In this document: positions 1 through 12,234 of the stretch, piece after piece
Layout: the number at the start of each line of letters is the position of its first letter
Numbering within the stretch: position 1 is the stretch's first letter
DNA from: Eutrigla gurnardus
Taxonomy: Eukaryota > Chordata > Actinopteri > Perciformes > Triglidae
Assembly: GCA_963514095.1 (NCBI GenBank)
Contig: OY741265.1
Coordinates: 536,501-600,500 of the forward strand
Direction: 5' to 3'
DNA: 64,000 nucleotides
Notes under the pieces: generated by a model
Database searches by the model: none
Told to the model about the DNA's origin: nothing
The model's input: only the letters and a program-made list of their open reading frames with translations
Position numbers and translations under genes: made by a program

Positions 1-1513
1 TCAAGGAAGAGTTAAGAGGAATGTCAAATATCTACAACAGGTCACACAAAAACACATGGAATGTTTCATAGAGGGGAGGGAGCCTGGTGGGCGGGGCCAC
101 AGATGGACCCCCAACGGCACCTAACAGCACATTTCTGTACTTTGTTCAAATGAATCTCTCAAACACATTGTATAATTCATTCATTTCTAATTAATCTGAT
201 TTGGAATGGAGTCCAGATGAAGCTTACACTCCTGTTCAGGCTCCACAGCTGTAAAACATGTTTGGTCCTCCAACCTGGTCTCATTCCCAACATCAAGACC
301 TGCAGCTTGGTCAGCGTTGTGAGATACCGATACACCCTTTAGTTTCTGGATGGGATGCAGCGATGTCCACCATCCGCCTCATTGCTGGACGCCGGGAGGA
401 GTGAAAGTGTTAAGTCTGGATGTAAAAGCTGCTTTACTGGAGATTTCAGCCCCAAAACGGCCTTTAAACATCTGCATTGTTAAATGACAAACATTTAGAA
501 GAAACTTCAGGTGGATATGGCTAAAGAAATAGATATCACCATTAAACCTTTATTTCATCATAAAACTTCTCCAGTTGATTGGTTTTGTATTGCAAGTTTT
601 CTGAAATGTTTGTTATGTATGTTTAAATGTGGATTTTGGCTGTTTGAGAGAAGACGTCTTCTGGAATCTAAAAAGGTTGTTTCTGTCTCCCTAACTGATC
701 GCTGGGTGTTTCTTCAGGTGAAAGTGTTGCATCAGTAACAGCAGCAGGGTTGAACAGTTCTGACTTCACTGTACTGAGAGGAGCTTCCTGAATCTGACTG
801 TTCAGCTGACCTTGTTTCATCACCAGATGAAGCTGCTTCATGCGGTCCAGACGGTCAACAAAACAACAACACACACAGAGGGAGACTGAATGCTCACTTA
901 GACATTCCACCACATGAATTCTTTACATAGACCTTAGTTGTTTAACGACTTCGACAGCAGTGATTGACTGCTGCGTTCGAGGCTCCGCCCTCGTTTTTCT
1001 TCAAGCATTAAACGAAGGCTGAGGAAGCTGCTTTTCCCTCAGATTATCATCTCACGTACTGCTGTCAGGATAAATATTCTCTTTAAAGTTACCGACTGTA
1101 GTAGTAGTCATTTTTTGTAGCCGATAAATCAACGTTCCCTTTCAACGAAGCTGACAGTCTCTTTGTTTACTGTCACCAGCGTACGGAAGAAAAGTCAACA
1201 TCTTATGGACGCCGACATATTCGAAGGACATTCAGGATCCCTGCAGGATAATGTTTCCATTGTGAGACGACGGGCCCCTGGGCACAGACAGGAAGAGGCC
1301 CCCGCCCTCCAGGTCTACAGGGGCCCCTCTTAAATTAATTTCTCTGTAACACTGGCGTGTAAATGTTATTAGTTATTCTGCATAAACCATTTTCTTTCAT
1401 GAAGACAAACATTTACCAAACGTCCACTAAGGGTCTTGATGATAATAGATCCTTAATAAGTGTAGGTTAAGGGAGATCCTGGCGGATTCAGGGCGGATCT
1501 CGTGTTGCTGGTT
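1..1513. other. Intergenic, no gene recognised
   Basis: Mixed-composition sequence without a convincing exon, transposon end or long tandem repeat. The short open frames at 511-738 and 668-913 (opposite strands) have no recognisable domain, and I see no splice-flanked coding pattern. Confidence 0.5.
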
Positions 1514-1515
1514 CT

Positions 1516-1600
1516 GCGTTTGGCCTCAGAATCAGAATCAGAATCAGAATTCCTTTATTGTCCCTCAACGGGGAAATTTGTTTGCCACAAAAAACACAAA
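1516..1600 (-). mobile_element. LINE-like 3' tail remnant
   Basis: A short (TCAGAA)n run is followed by a CTTTATTGTCCCTC and GGGGAAATTTG block. Read on the minus strand this is the end of a common fish retroposon tail followed by a hexameric simple repeat. Only the terminal part is present; there is no coding portion. Family name not assigned. Confidence 0.45.
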
Positions 1601-2495
1601 AGTAATAATAACAATAGCAAAAATTAACAATATAAATTAAAAAATGTAAAAAATAGAATAGAAATAGAGTAGACTTGTTATATATAAACATGATATTGTA
1701 CAAAAACTTACATGACCTGAGATGAGGAACAGGAATCCTGGAAACCTCTTCATGTACACACACACCTTAACTCCTCCCTTTGTTCATCCTCCCATTGCTC
1801 CCAATCCGTCACCCGTCTGAGTTCGTCTTTACTGGAAAGAAGACGGCAGAAGAAGACAGGAACAAGGGAGGATAGATGAAAGAGAGACAGACGAATGAAA
1901 GAAAAGGTTTAATACTTCAATCAGAGCGCTGCTTAATGAGGAGAGAGGAGACGACGCAGGGAAGGACTTTCTTTTACTTTCATCTTTGTAAAACTTTACT
2001 GACCCAGAAGAAACATACTGGAGGTAAATAGGATGTCGGCGTACAGACTAGATCCGTCTAACGCTTAATGCGGATGATAGCTAATCTTCTGATTGCAGCT
2101 GGGACTCAAACCAGATTTAGTCTCACTTTGTTATTATGAACTGTCAGCCGTCGTCTTTCTGTTCGTTAAGCAACACAGCGTTGTTCTCCACGTCAACACA
2201 TCAGGTCATCCAAGGACCTCCTCAAGACCCACCAAGACTTCCCCAAGACCCCCCCCCCCCCCCCCAAGACTCTCTCAAGACTTCCCCAACACTCTCTCAA
2301 GAACTCCCCAACTGAAAACCAGGGTCTGAGTTCAGCTCACAGTTAAACTATTGGGGAGGAAGAACATGTTGGTTTCATACGGTAGCTTGGTCAGTTTAAG
2401 CCTCTAACTATGAGGCTATGCTATCCAGGTAGCATCAGCAGTGTGTCATTACATGCAACAAGTTTTTTCAATTTGAACTTCTATCTCAACAGGAA
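1601..2495. other. Intergenic, no gene recognised
   Basis: A-rich stretch next to the retroposon tail, then unremarkable sequence. A short imperfect CCAAGACTTCC-type repeat with a poly-C run lies at about 2215-2310. No coding exon supported. Confidence 0.45.
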
Positions 2496-2550
2496 TTAGA
2501 GTTTGGATCTCTGGTTTCAAGCCTTCTTCAATCCAGCACGGTGTTCATTT
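2496..2550 (+). repeat. Fragment of dispersed repeat also found in nicn1 intron 2
   Basis: The block containing TTTCAAGCCTTCTTCAATCC and GTTCATTT matches, with a few substitutions, the block at about 48205-48259 that directly follows the 70-bp CTCF-like array. Seen by direct comparison of the two places in this window; it marks a dispersed repeat family of unknown class. Confidence 0.55.
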
Positions 2551-2907
2551 AAAGTCAGACAGTTGATACCAGCAGCTCTCTGTTTCTATCAGCCATCATA
2601 CCAGTGAGTCTAAGTAACTATAAGTGTTAATAAGAGTGTGGGAACATCTCTTCCTGCTGCTGCCTGGTTGCTGCAGCCATGCTGGGAGCTTGAAGGAGGA
2701 CTCACAGACCCCTGAAGGGAGGAACCGGCTTTAACTCAAAGGACTGGAGACTTTTCAGAAAATAAGGGAGACAGAAAGAGAAAAGGAATCAAATAAACAA
2801 ACAAAAATCAGCTGCTACTTTACTCAGATGAGGACCTAACACTTGTTTCTATTTTTCAGCTCTTAATTTATCTGCAGTGATATGTTGTGGTTTCTTTCTT
2901 TCGACTT

Positions 2908-2965
2908 ATTGTAAGTTGCTTTGGACAAAAGCGTAGCTAAATGCCCTAAATGTAAATGTAAACGT
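2908..2965 (+). mobile_element. SINE/LINE 3' tail fragment
   Basis: Contains GTAAGTTGCTTTGGACAAAA, then a CTAAATG segment ending in a (TGTAAA)n-like simple repeat. This is the 3' end widely shared by fish SINEs and their partner LINEs. No tRNA-like head is visible upstream, so this is a 5'-truncated copy. Confidence 0.5.
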
Positions 2966-3922
2966 TTGTCACAAGAGCTCCTCATTCTTTACAAAAACTA
3001 ACCAGCTGTGTTGACAGAAGATGCTAATTCTCTTTCAACCTCTGTCCTTGTCTTTGTGTTGAGCCTCACATCACACACACACACACACACACAGTTACAT
3101 CTTTCAAGCTGCTGACGTCACAGAGAGAAGCAGATCAAAGTGAGACTTGGTATGAAAATGTGTGTTTGAGAGAGAAAAGGTGAGGAACAGAAGGTGAATC
3201 TGTGTGAACATCATGATTTCTGTGATGTGTTCTCATATGAATCAAATCATATGAATTATACGAATATATGAACTTAAAAACAAGTAGTTGATTTACACGG
3301 GACACTAACATCAGTGTCCTGAATGAAAGTCAGGATGAAGGGACTTCACCTGACAGGTCACCAATATCAACTCCCCAAAGAGAAGAGAAGTCAAATGAAT
3401 GCACTTTTCTAATCAATCATCAAAATGTGAATTAAACTGTTATTATTATACTTTTACTGCAGGTTTGATAGTTGTGCAGGTCAAGTTACTTCTTATTCGC
3501 AGGTAAAACACAACATATTCTCAAAGTGGACATGATTCTTTAATGGACATGATAATATTGTTATTGCAAAGAAATGTTCAAATATTCATAACATTAGTGT
3601 AAAATTATTCATTTTTGAAAGAAACAAAGGCATTATTTGAGGTCCTGAAACACAGCACGTCCCCTCTTGGCAAGTTGTTCAAAATATAGGATATTCTGGG
3701 GAAAGCGGTTTAAAGTATATCTTCCAATCGATATTTCTTTGTTCAAACCCAGAAAGTGGTGTCCCCATTAGGTTAGAGGTGTATCATAGTCCACTGATGG
3801 TAACATAGACCTGCATGTGTGTGAAGCCTGAATTAAGCTTCAGTCCTTTGGAGTATATTTAGTTGTTTCATGTTAAATGTTTTCATCAATGAAGGTCCTC
3901 ACAAAGACAGCAGTTAAATACA

Positions 3923-3953
<31 letters not shown>

Positions 3954-4164
3954 TGTTTATGTTGATGTAAGCCACTCACAGCTCAATGAGTTACCATGGT
4001 GACTGGTTGGTCGCTCTTCTGGACTTGTCTCTTTTGGCCTGTCTCTCTCTCTCACACACACACACACACATAAAAGAGCATCTCTGCTCAGAGCAAAGCA
4101 GCTTGAGGAAATGAGATTTGTTCCACAGGCCGAGACACAGAGGGAATGAGACAGTCAACAACGA

Positions 4165-4208
<44 letters not shown>

Positions 4209-4368
4209 CCTCTCTCACTTATTCTATCCTTTGAAGTGTTTTGTGTTTGATTCTAATATATATACCCATGATGCATCACTCATGTGACCTACACAGGCAT
4301 CTGGAATGTGCACATTTTCATGAATAATGGCAGGATGTGATGGGGAGAGAACATGGAAGCTGCAGGCT
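2966..4368. other. Intergenic with simple repeats
   Basis: Holds (AC)n at 3072-3093, (GT)n at 3923-3950, a CA run at about 4052-4070 and (TC)n at 4167-4205. The remainder is AT-rich without recognisable exons. The open frame at 3991-4218 on the minus strand is a translation of the TC and CA tracts. Confidence 0.5.
3990..4003. promoter_or_regulatory. X-box (RFX)-like palindrome
   Basis: GTTACCATGGTGAC fits the class GTTRCCATGGYRAC, the palindromic site bound by RFX-family factors. No nearby gene is visible, so function is unknown. It is one of five sites of this strict class in the window. Confidence 0.4.
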
Positions 4369-4632
4369 GTTGAGCAGCTCTATCTCTTTGTTGCCGGGGT
4401 GACAGGAAGAGAACAGCTCTATGCCCTCGTAGCCGGGGTGACTGGGAGAGAACAGCTCTATGCCTTCGTTGCCGGGGTGACAGGGAGAGAACAGCTCTAT
4501 CGCCTCATTGCCAGGGTGACAGAGGGAGAACAGCTCTATGCCCTCGTAGCAGGGGTGACGGGGAGAGAACAGCTCTATGGCCTCGTTGCCAGGGTGACAG
4601 GGGGAGAACAGCTCTATCGCCTCGTTGCCATT
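4369..4632 (+). repeat. 39-bp minisatellite, open in frame
   Basis: About 6.5 copies of a 39-bp unit containing GTGACAGGGAGAGAACAGC. Because the unit is a multiple of three, the frame 4327-4635 stays open and encodes a 13-residue periodic peptide (core VAGVTGREQLY). No signal peptide, domain or flanking exon structure supports a real protein; I regard it as a tandem repeat first. Confidence 0.7.
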
Positions 4633-5936
4633 TAAATTCTTCCTTCACTGCGATTTTTTCACGTCCTGGTATGAGCCACACATCATCAGCTGTTCTGTCC
4701 TTGTGTCTCTTTCACACCATTTCTTACTTGATGCACATTATGGAGTCACTGCTGTGTCGGCAGGTTTAGTTTCCAGCGTTTCCAGTGTTTTATGAGGCTA
4801 TAACTCACAATGTGGAGAAGGGATTGTTCGGACAAGGTATGCAGCTGCACTGTTCCTGTTCTCCACAAGAATAGAGAAAAAGAGACACAGGGTAGAGATG
4901 ATACCTAACTAGATCTAACAATCACACATTGGGTTATAGCTCATTAAATATAGAGTCCAGAATGGAGGTGGATGGAATCACTCGTGTTCCAGAGCCTTGG
5001 ACCAAAATAGTGGTTTCGGTTTTTTCAAGTAATGTTAATGTGTTTTTCTTTGACACTGTTACTTATTTTAACTTATTTATTACTAGTATTTTATCGTGGG
5101 TAACCCCTAGCAACCATGTGTAGTATTTGTTAGTCCTTCATCCCATTCTTCTTTCCAAAACCGTTTTCACGGAAGACGTTGAACCTCACGTCTCCTAATC
5201 GGCACTATCAATCTGTGTGAACTGGTGATGACAATTATAAAGCACCTGGTGCAATATAAATGTCCCTTTACTATTTTCAACTCAAACCATCAATACTGAG
5301 AGCCAGCGTCTTCAGTGGTGCTGTCAAACGTTCCCTGGGGTAAAAAACAGGAAGGTTCAGCTCTCGCCTTGTGGTACTTGCTGGTCTGCAGCGGACACAG
5401 CAACGTGGCTCCAACCGCTGTTCTGGGCTTTATTGTGTAGATATTACAAAGACAAATACAACAGATGGACCACAAGCTGTGACACTGTATGTGCAAAAAA
5501 ATGTTAGTTACCTTACCAAGTAAAGGGGCAGACTTCTCATCGAACTCAAGGTCGTAGTCTTTGTAGCTTGAGCACTTGGCGTGGAAGTTGGTATGCACAC
5601 ACATGTAATCACAGATATGTTACGGTTTGAACGTAGACTGGACCCAAATACACAACTCAGACAACAGGGAAGCAATTAAATAACAAGTTTAATGTCAAAA
5701 AGTGAAACACAAGTGCAAGGGGGAGGGGTGGTGCGATGTCAATCAGATTTTGTTCCTACATTTTAAAATTGTATCAATTGTATGCCCGTTCAGAGCAAAA
5801 TGAAGAGGCTGGAATTATGAAGAACGATGTGCTCTCGTAAGCAAGTGAATCATTCATCATCACGTTGGTCCTCCTGCTTGTGGCACAATCACAGAGACAC
5901 TTGTTTGTTTCTCCTATGTCTCCAGTCATCCAGGTG
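4633..5936. other. Intergenic, no gene recognised
   Basis: No exon with matching splice sites was found. The block around 5610-5720 resembles degraded transposon sequence but I could not identify ends. Confidence 0.45.
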
Positions 5937-6747
5937 TGCAGTCGAATAGTCAAAAAATAAGGTCCTAACTCCTATTCCTAACTCCTATTCCTTGACCTCT
6001 GGGGAAAAGGTCACGGGGTTAAGGAAAGGCGATAGGAGAACTCAAAAGGATTTAGGAAAAGTCGACCGCGGTGCTCAGAGAATCCGACCGGACTTTCACT
6101 AAGATACGTCATTATAACGCGGCTGCTGATGATTGACAGCTGATGATCGGCACCGGCGATTGACGTGCGTCTGCGCTGGAGAATCTACAATAATGGACTA
6201 CAAAAAACGCGTCGTCCACTTCTCCACATGTTGGTTTTATAAACAGCTGGTTCACTGACCGGCTTCAGGTCCAGCAGCTCCTCCTTCCTGTTTGACCGTT
6301 GTTTTATTTACGTTTCATTTGTGGTTTTAGTTTCGTTTTTGTCAAGTTTGTAACATGATTGAAATAAATAAAAAAAAAACATTAAATTATTATCACTGTC
6401 CACACATTTATCATCACTATTCCAATTACTATATGTCTGCATGAAAGTCATTGTTAAATATGTAAATGCACATTTTGTTTTCACGTTTGTTTTCATGAAC
6501 GGCCGAGGTGTGCGGCACTTTAGATGTTGCTCTCGCAAAGAATTGTGGGTCGGCGTGATCTCCTTTCCTTTCGCATAGGAAGGTCCGTTGCATCCTATGC
6601 TAAAGGAGCTCTGAAAGGAAGCATTGGAGCTCCTTTCCTATGCATTTTGAGAATCCGAACAGCTCTTATCATGGCGGCCACTTGTTTACTTCCAGGTCAC
6701 TTCTTCAGTTAGGAACCTTCCTAAGCAAAAAAGACTATTCGACTGCA
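5937..6747. mobile_element. Non-autonomous DNA transposon with TGCAGTCGAATAGTC ends
   Basis: A 15-bp perfect terminal inverted repeat, TGCAGTCGAATAGTC, occurs at 5937-5951 and inverted at 6733-6747. The roughly 0.8 kb interior has further subterminal inverted similarity (blocks around CTCCTTTCC and GAGAATCCGA near both ends) and no transposase reading frame. The target duplication is not clear: CCAGG occurs just outside both ends but would require extending the termini unequally. Class therefore unassigned. Confidence 0.7.
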
Positions 6748-6782
6748 CCCCAGGGCTGCGTTTCAAAAACAGTTTGAGTCGC

Positions 6783-7437
6783 CCTTGCTCACTTGCACTC
6801 AGCCCTTGCTATGACGTCACACGGAGGCCACTTGGAGGGCGGAGGGAAAGAGGGCGGAGGGGGAGTGAAAGGGGTAAATGGAACACACCTGCCCTCGTTC
6901 ACTAACAGCCCAGACAATCATGGATCAACCACACGTTGTTGGAGTAGCGCTATACTGCCTATTCCAAATTACACAAAATATGCAGAGACTCATTTCATTG
7001 AGACGAAGACGTATTCTGCGCTTGATGGCAATACGGCTGCTTATATACTTACACTTGTAAACGGTGGGCTCTGCCATAACTCTCCAACAGACAGTCTAAC
7101 TGCACAATTTAAGAAAATGAATTCAATTGAATTCATTTTCTACTTTCTTCTTTCTTCTTCTTCCTTGGTGGTGAATAGACAGCAGACACTGGTGTTTGAG
7201 GTTCATTATCGCCACCGCATGGACATATTTTTCGTGCACCACTGCAATGCATTGTGGGTGATATACAGCTCTGAAGTGGCCATCGTTGTTCACTCGATCA
7301 CTCAGCCCTCAAGGGTCGATCTCACGGAGTTCACTTCAGCTGTTCAGGGAAATGGAACAGCCCTTAAGATGGCGGCGGGGATTCCCCCGAGGGCAAGTGC
7401 TTAGGGCAAGTGAGCAAGTGCTTAGGGCAAGTGAGCT
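6783..7437. mobile_element. Candidate MITE with CACTTGCCCT-type ends
   Basis: CCCTTGCTCACTTGCACT near the left side is matched in inverted form by the GGGCAAGTGAGCAAGTGCTT block at about 7400-7436, which is itself a short direct repeat. No transposase frame is present. Boundaries and target duplication are uncertain. It abuts the preceding element closely, suggesting a transposon cluster. Confidence 0.4.
7112..7141. repeat. 30-bp perfect palindrome
   Basis: Every base from 7112 to 7141 pairs with its mirror position; the centre is GAATTCAATTGAATTC and the arms extend through CATTTTCT. It carries two EcoRI-type GAATTC hexamers. It lies inside the candidate MITE. Confidence 0.9.
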
Positions 7438-7811
7438 CTGCTGATTGTGGACTCGTCACACCTGCTCCAGTTGCTCACCTGAGACTCGTCCTGCAATCAA
7501 CCCAGCAGTGTATGACACTGGCTCATGTCATACGCTGCTGGTTCTCCACTCATGGCCAGATTGTATTCTCAGGTCATGCTGTCAGTTCGCTCTCTAGGCT
7601 TAGTACACGTTGCAGTCCCGACCCGCTTGTACACTCCAGTCATCCTGGATCCCTGGTGTTCAGGCTTTCACCCAGACTCTGGATCTCCTGCTGTTCTCTT
7701 CCTGGAAGGACCACGCTCTCCCAAACCGGATCCCTGCTCAGCCTGCCTCCACTGCTTGATAAAGCTCCAAAGCTCCATTACGTTCTGTCTCCTGGTCCCG
7801 TGTTCTGTATT

Positions 7812-7845
<34 letters not shown>

Positions 7846-8408
7846 GTGTTAACTACTTGTTACAGAAGGGTAGCCCCCCCCCCCCCCCCTTCCCTTATAG
7901 CAGTGCTAAGCAGGCCAATCAGACGTAGAGGGAATGTGCTGTCAGCACACAGTGAGCTATAGACTCTCTCATGCAGACTGAACACTGGGAGGATGATGGA
8001 TGTGACACTGGTGTGAACTCCATGGAGGCATCAGAACCGTTCTGGGTCTCTGCAGGTAGAGCTCGAGGACTTTGGGCAGAAGTAGAAATGATTCATGTAC
8101 TATAATTCATGCAATGCCCTCAAATTGTTTCATTCTACCATCTGTGAATGGTTGTTTCTTTCCTCATGTTCCACGGAGCTGTAGAAAATAATACAGCAGC
8201 AGCCTCAGAGCCAAGACTTGGTTCTCCGGTGGACTAAGACTCTGATGGGCTGTGGGTCCTGGGGTGAACCCAGGTGAAGATATGAATACTGGATTAACAG
8301 TCACATGCTGGCCCCTGATGTAGGCAGAGTACTGCAGATGGTTCATATATGCTTTCAGATTATCTGTGGATCCATTTCCCAGCATCCGGAGCATCGACGC
8401 CAACTGGC
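7438..8408. other. Intergenic with simple repeats
   Basis: Contains a TG/TA dinucleotide tract at 7812-7845 and a poly-C run at about 7873-7889. The overlapping frames at 7410-7928 and 7525-7962 read through these tracts and show no domain. No exon supported. Confidence 0.5.
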
Positions 8409-8620
8409 CCACAAGCAGGACCACAAGCAGGACCACAAGTAGGACTACAAGCAAGACCACAAGCAGGACCACAAGCAGGACCACAAGTAGGACTACAAGC
8501 AAGACCACAAGCAGGACCACAAGCAGGACCACAAGCAGGACCACAAGTAGGACTACTAGCAAGACCACAAGCAGGACCACAAGCAGGACCAAAAGTAGGA
8601 CTACAAGTCGGACCAGTCAT
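8409..8620. repeat. 12-bp minisatellite (ACCACAAGCAGG)n
   Basis: About 17 variant copies of ACCACAAGCAGG / ACTACAAGTAGG. All six frames stay open through the array, which explains the long overlapping frames on both strands here; none is a credible gene. Confidence 0.9.
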
Positions 8621-9247
8621 GTCCGTGAACACGGAGCCAATAGTCTGCATGCTGTGACTGTTAGTCAGTAAAACTGTCCTGTCGTTCTACAGCACCTTGT
8701 TGTTTTCATCGAGGACATGCAAAGTCTGTCCCCAAAGGTCATAAGGTCAGATTATGTCGCTTTGGAAAACGGAGTCTATGTTTTTGAGCAAGAATGTCTG
8801 TGATACGGTCGTACCTGTCTGTCTGCAGCGTGTCTGTCTGCAATGTGTCGCCGGGTTGCATCATGTGATTCTGATCACAGCGATAAAAGTACGAGAGCCT
8901 GATGCAACTCTGCACGGAAATAAGTTGGAGGTTGAAACTGCTGGGTTGTCACGGCGATCATCAACGTGATACGTAAGTGGATTTGATTCAGTTGAAGCAT
9001 GATTAATGACAGATGAGTCTGTCATTAATCATTACACCGTCTTCATCGGCTGCAGTCTCACATTCGACAGTCAGGAAGAAACATTTCATTCCTCCAGCGT
9101 CGTTCTGATCGTTTCTCTTCTCCCACGTGAATATATATATATACACAGTTGTTGCTGTTGTTGTTTTTGTTGTTGTAGCTGCTGTTTTGTTAATGATTTT
9201 GTTGCTGCTGTTTTGTTGCTGTTATTGCCGTTGTTTCTGACCGATCA
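8621..9247. other. Intergenic, no gene recognised
   Basis: Short TA run near 9130 and a TTG-rich stretch near 9150-9230. No exon or transposon end identified. Confidence 0.45.
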
Positions 9248-10204
9248 GGGCCCGGTTTCCCGATGCCTTCTTAAAGCCTTCTTAACGCTACGTCATTCGT
9301 AACCCCTACTTAGAGTTCCTACTTAACATTTTGCGTGTTTCCCGAAACGTTCTTTGCTACGAATCTCTTTCGTACGTCATACGTTGGTAAGAGCCTTCTT
9401 AGCTCTACCGTAGCGATGTTTCAGCTCCTGACGCTAGTCGCTGCCACTGTACAGTAATCCAGAAATCCCCGCTGCGCATGGAACTGCACATTGCCAGTGT
9501 TGTGTTTCACCAATGGTTTTAAAGTCATTCATGAAGCAAATAATTTCTGGAAACACACAAGCACAAAATAAAATGTGCATGCATTTCATCACAAGGCTAA
9601 GCTTTCCCTCAACTTCAGAAGTAGCCGGTATATTACAGTGTCATTTAATAAGCATTATCCCTAGTCAATGTCGAGGAATCCACAATCCTGCAAGCAATTT
9701 AGGAAATTGGCACATCATCAAACAATTAGGGTCTGAGTGGCTAAAATGTCATAAATGGATGCCGGTGACAGTGGTGAACGGTGGCAAAACTGTGGCAGCG
9801 ATACAACGCATCCTCTTGCTGAACCAAAGACGTCCCCGTCCTCGGAGCCGTTGGAATACATCATTTCATAAGGATCAACTTTAATCTCATGGATATATAG
9901 ACCGACGCGGCTATATTGCATACGTTTCGACTACAACGGCAACAAATACGCATGTTATTAATGATGTAATTGGCTCAATCTCCTCCGCTGTTTCTATATT
10001 TATGAAAAAATGGAAAATCGAACTCTGAGCAATCGATTTCAGCACTTTCTTTCTGGACAGCGCCGTGTACGAACAATGTAAGGAGTGTTTCTTAAGAAGA
10101 CTCCGTTCGGGAACCACGACTATAGAGGTAAACAACTTTGGTAAGTCATAACGTAGGAGTCTTCGTAGCGCGCTAAGAGTGGACGTTATCGGGAAACCGG
10201 GGCC
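9248..10204. mobile_element. Non-autonomous DNA transposon with GGGCCCGGTTTCCCGAT ends
   Basis: The left end GGGCCCGGTTTCCCGAT (9248-9264) is matched, inverted, by ATCGGGAAACCGGGGCC (10188-10204) with one substitution and a one-base shift. The subterminal zones on both sides repeat TAAC/CGTA-type motifs in opposite orientation. The 957-bp interior has no intact transposase; the frame at 9513-9884 is unrecognised. I favour a Harbinger-like MITE from the end sequence, but a 3-bp target duplication is not obvious. Confidence 0.7.
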
Positions 10205-10474
10205 AGCTCTCTTGAAGATGACATCAGCGTTTGTAAAAGATCCCTGGAGCTCGGTGGATTGTGGAGTCTCTTAGGAGAACTAAAGTGTTTTACATGAGAT
10301 CCAGATTCTCATCGGAGGGAATGACTTTTCTGTGTCAGCGTACCAACTTTGAATTATGTTTTTATATTTATTTTTTACACCGCCGGGATTACAGCTGAAA
10401 GAATGAGGCAGATATTGTCAAACACCACATCATAAGAAAACATCTCAGCAATACATTCAGTGTTTAATGTTATG
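10205..10474. other. Spacer, nothing recognised
   Basis: Ordinary sequence between the MITE and a possible tRNA-like repeat. No feature seen. Confidence 0.4.
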
Positions 10475-10625
10475 TTTTGGCCTTTTATTGCGGAGGACAG
10501 CGTGAGAGTTAAAGGGGAGAGCGAGGGAGGACATGCTTTAAAGGAGGGCAGCAGGGCGGATTCAAACCCGGGACCGCTGCAGGGAGCCTCGGTACATGCA
10601 TACTCTTCTATGTGCACGCTCACAG
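10475..10625 (-). mobile_element. Possible tRNA-related SINE fragment
   Basis: On the minus strand the block contains GGTTTGAATCCGCCC, which resembles a polymerase III B box, followed by a GC-rich body (CTGCCCTCCTTTAAAGC). The A-box part is not convincing. It resembles a widespread fish repeat, recalled from memory rather than searched. Confidence 0.3.
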
Positions 10626-11070
10626 ATGGAAAGGGAAACCCTGGTTGACTTACCGAGTTGATAACCAGCGTTGTGTGACCTCTGACCTCTGATTGCCTTT
10701 GTTATGGTCACAGAAGCTGGAGAACTGAACTGGTATGTTGAACTCACTGAGTAGTTCAGGAAGTCTAAAATATCAAAACACAATAAATGTGATAATGTTA
10801 CTCCACAAACAGAAATCTGCTGTGTGTGTGTGTGTGTCTGTCTGTCAGAGTGTTGGCCAATAGAAGCTCACATCATTAGAAAGCAACTTAACAGAGTCAG
10901 GAAGTCTGTTTCTCCTCAGCAGCTCTTTGCTTCCTTTCTTCCTGCAACTTAATGCATCTTAATGCAATTCAATGTAACATTCAGCAGTTTAATCCAACGG
11001 TGGACCCCCCCCCCCCCTTCAAACCGACCCCCTTCAAACCCCCCCCCCCCCCTTCAAACTCCCCCCCCTT

Positions 11071-11112
<42 letters not shown>

Positions 11113-11616
11113 CTGTAAAGTCGTCTAACCCTTTTTGGTAAAAAGTCTAAATGTATTTTCAACCCAACTTGTCACTGACTATGCAGCTCTCTCTCTCTCT
11201 CTCTCTCGTCCTGATGGAGGTTAGAGGCTGGACTTAGTTGGCGGCTAAAAGTTCCATTAATCTCCGTCCCGTTTATTAACATGAGTTCTGACATGTGTTA
11301 TGAAAGCAAATTAATGAAAGAAATGAAAATATATGAGCTAATCCGTCCACATGCATCAGCCGGCTTCAGCTGCTGATCCACTGCAGAGTCGACGCTAATC
11401 AACATTATTTTCTGGCATTTGCACTAATCTCCTCCAGACCAGATCAAAGAGGAGCCAGATAAAGGGCCGGAGAACCTTTCTGAGGGTTCTGGAAGGATCT
11501 GAAGTCTAATCCCGATCCATTGTCCATCAATTGACATTTATTTAGACTCAGCCAACACAAGGTCCCTTTCTCATCTCTCTCTCTCTCTGTCGTGTGTGTA
11601 CATATATATACACACT
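10626..11616. other. Intergenic with poly-C and CA tracts
   Basis: Holds several poly-C runs separated by CTTCAAAC (about 11006-11070) and (AC)n at 11074-11110. The stretch 11240-11460 is non-repetitive, AT-rich and homeodomain-site-rich (see findings). No exon supported. Confidence 0.45.
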
Positions 11617-11950
11617 ACTCACAAAAAGTTAGGGACATTTGGTTTTCGGGTGAAATTTATGGATGTAAAGAGTTAGAGATAGAATATCACGCTGCAGTGA
11701 TTATTCTATCATGAAAGTAGGACATTTAGGTAAAAGCATGTAATGGTGAGTTTTCTTCTCAAACAACGTATTGAAACAAACACTCTGTGACGCTCTAAGC
11801 TCATTGGCCACTTCCCTCTGACAACATCCTGTTCGAAGCCTCGCATGGCGATGTTGATCAGTTGTTAGGTGTTGTCTTGGTCTCATGATGTCAACATGTG
11901 AACAGCGTGATGAAGACGACTGTTTAAATACCAAAACTAATTGAACCACA
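11617..11950. mobile_element. Tc1/mariner-like remnant
   Basis: Begins beside a TA-rich run with CACTACTCACAAAAAGTTAG, a terminal sequence familiar from fish Tc1-like elements, followed by similarly diagnostic blocks (GAAAGTAGGACATTTAGG; GATCAGTTGTTAGGTG). No transposase frame survives and the second terminus is not visible, so this is one end of a broken copy. Family assignment is from recall. Confidence 0.45.
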
Positions 11951-12234
11951 TTGATTGGTCGATTGAAGGATCAAACAGCTGTTGTGAGTGTTGCCGTTCA
12001 GCTCCGTGTTAGAGAACAGCAAGTTAGTTGGACGTGTGCATTCCATTCATTCATATTGTTATGCGCTCCCTCTTCTTGTGTTAGTATTGTACTAACCTGT
12101 CTCTCTGCTCCATTAGTACCTCAGGCTGCCCGGCTGTTTCTGAACCCTGATTGGCTGATTGAAGACTCCTGGCCCAAGCTGCACCATGTTGGCCTAATGA
12201 GGCCTCAGCTTATAAAGAGAGCTGTGCCCTCTCT
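11951..12234. other. Spacer, nothing recognised
   Basis: Pyrimidine-rich stretches but no consistent splice-flanked coding segment. Confidence 0.4.

Noticed and set aside
8164..8671. Overlapping frames with VLLV or GPQA repeats
   Set aside because: 12-bp minisatellite; the period keeps all frames open.
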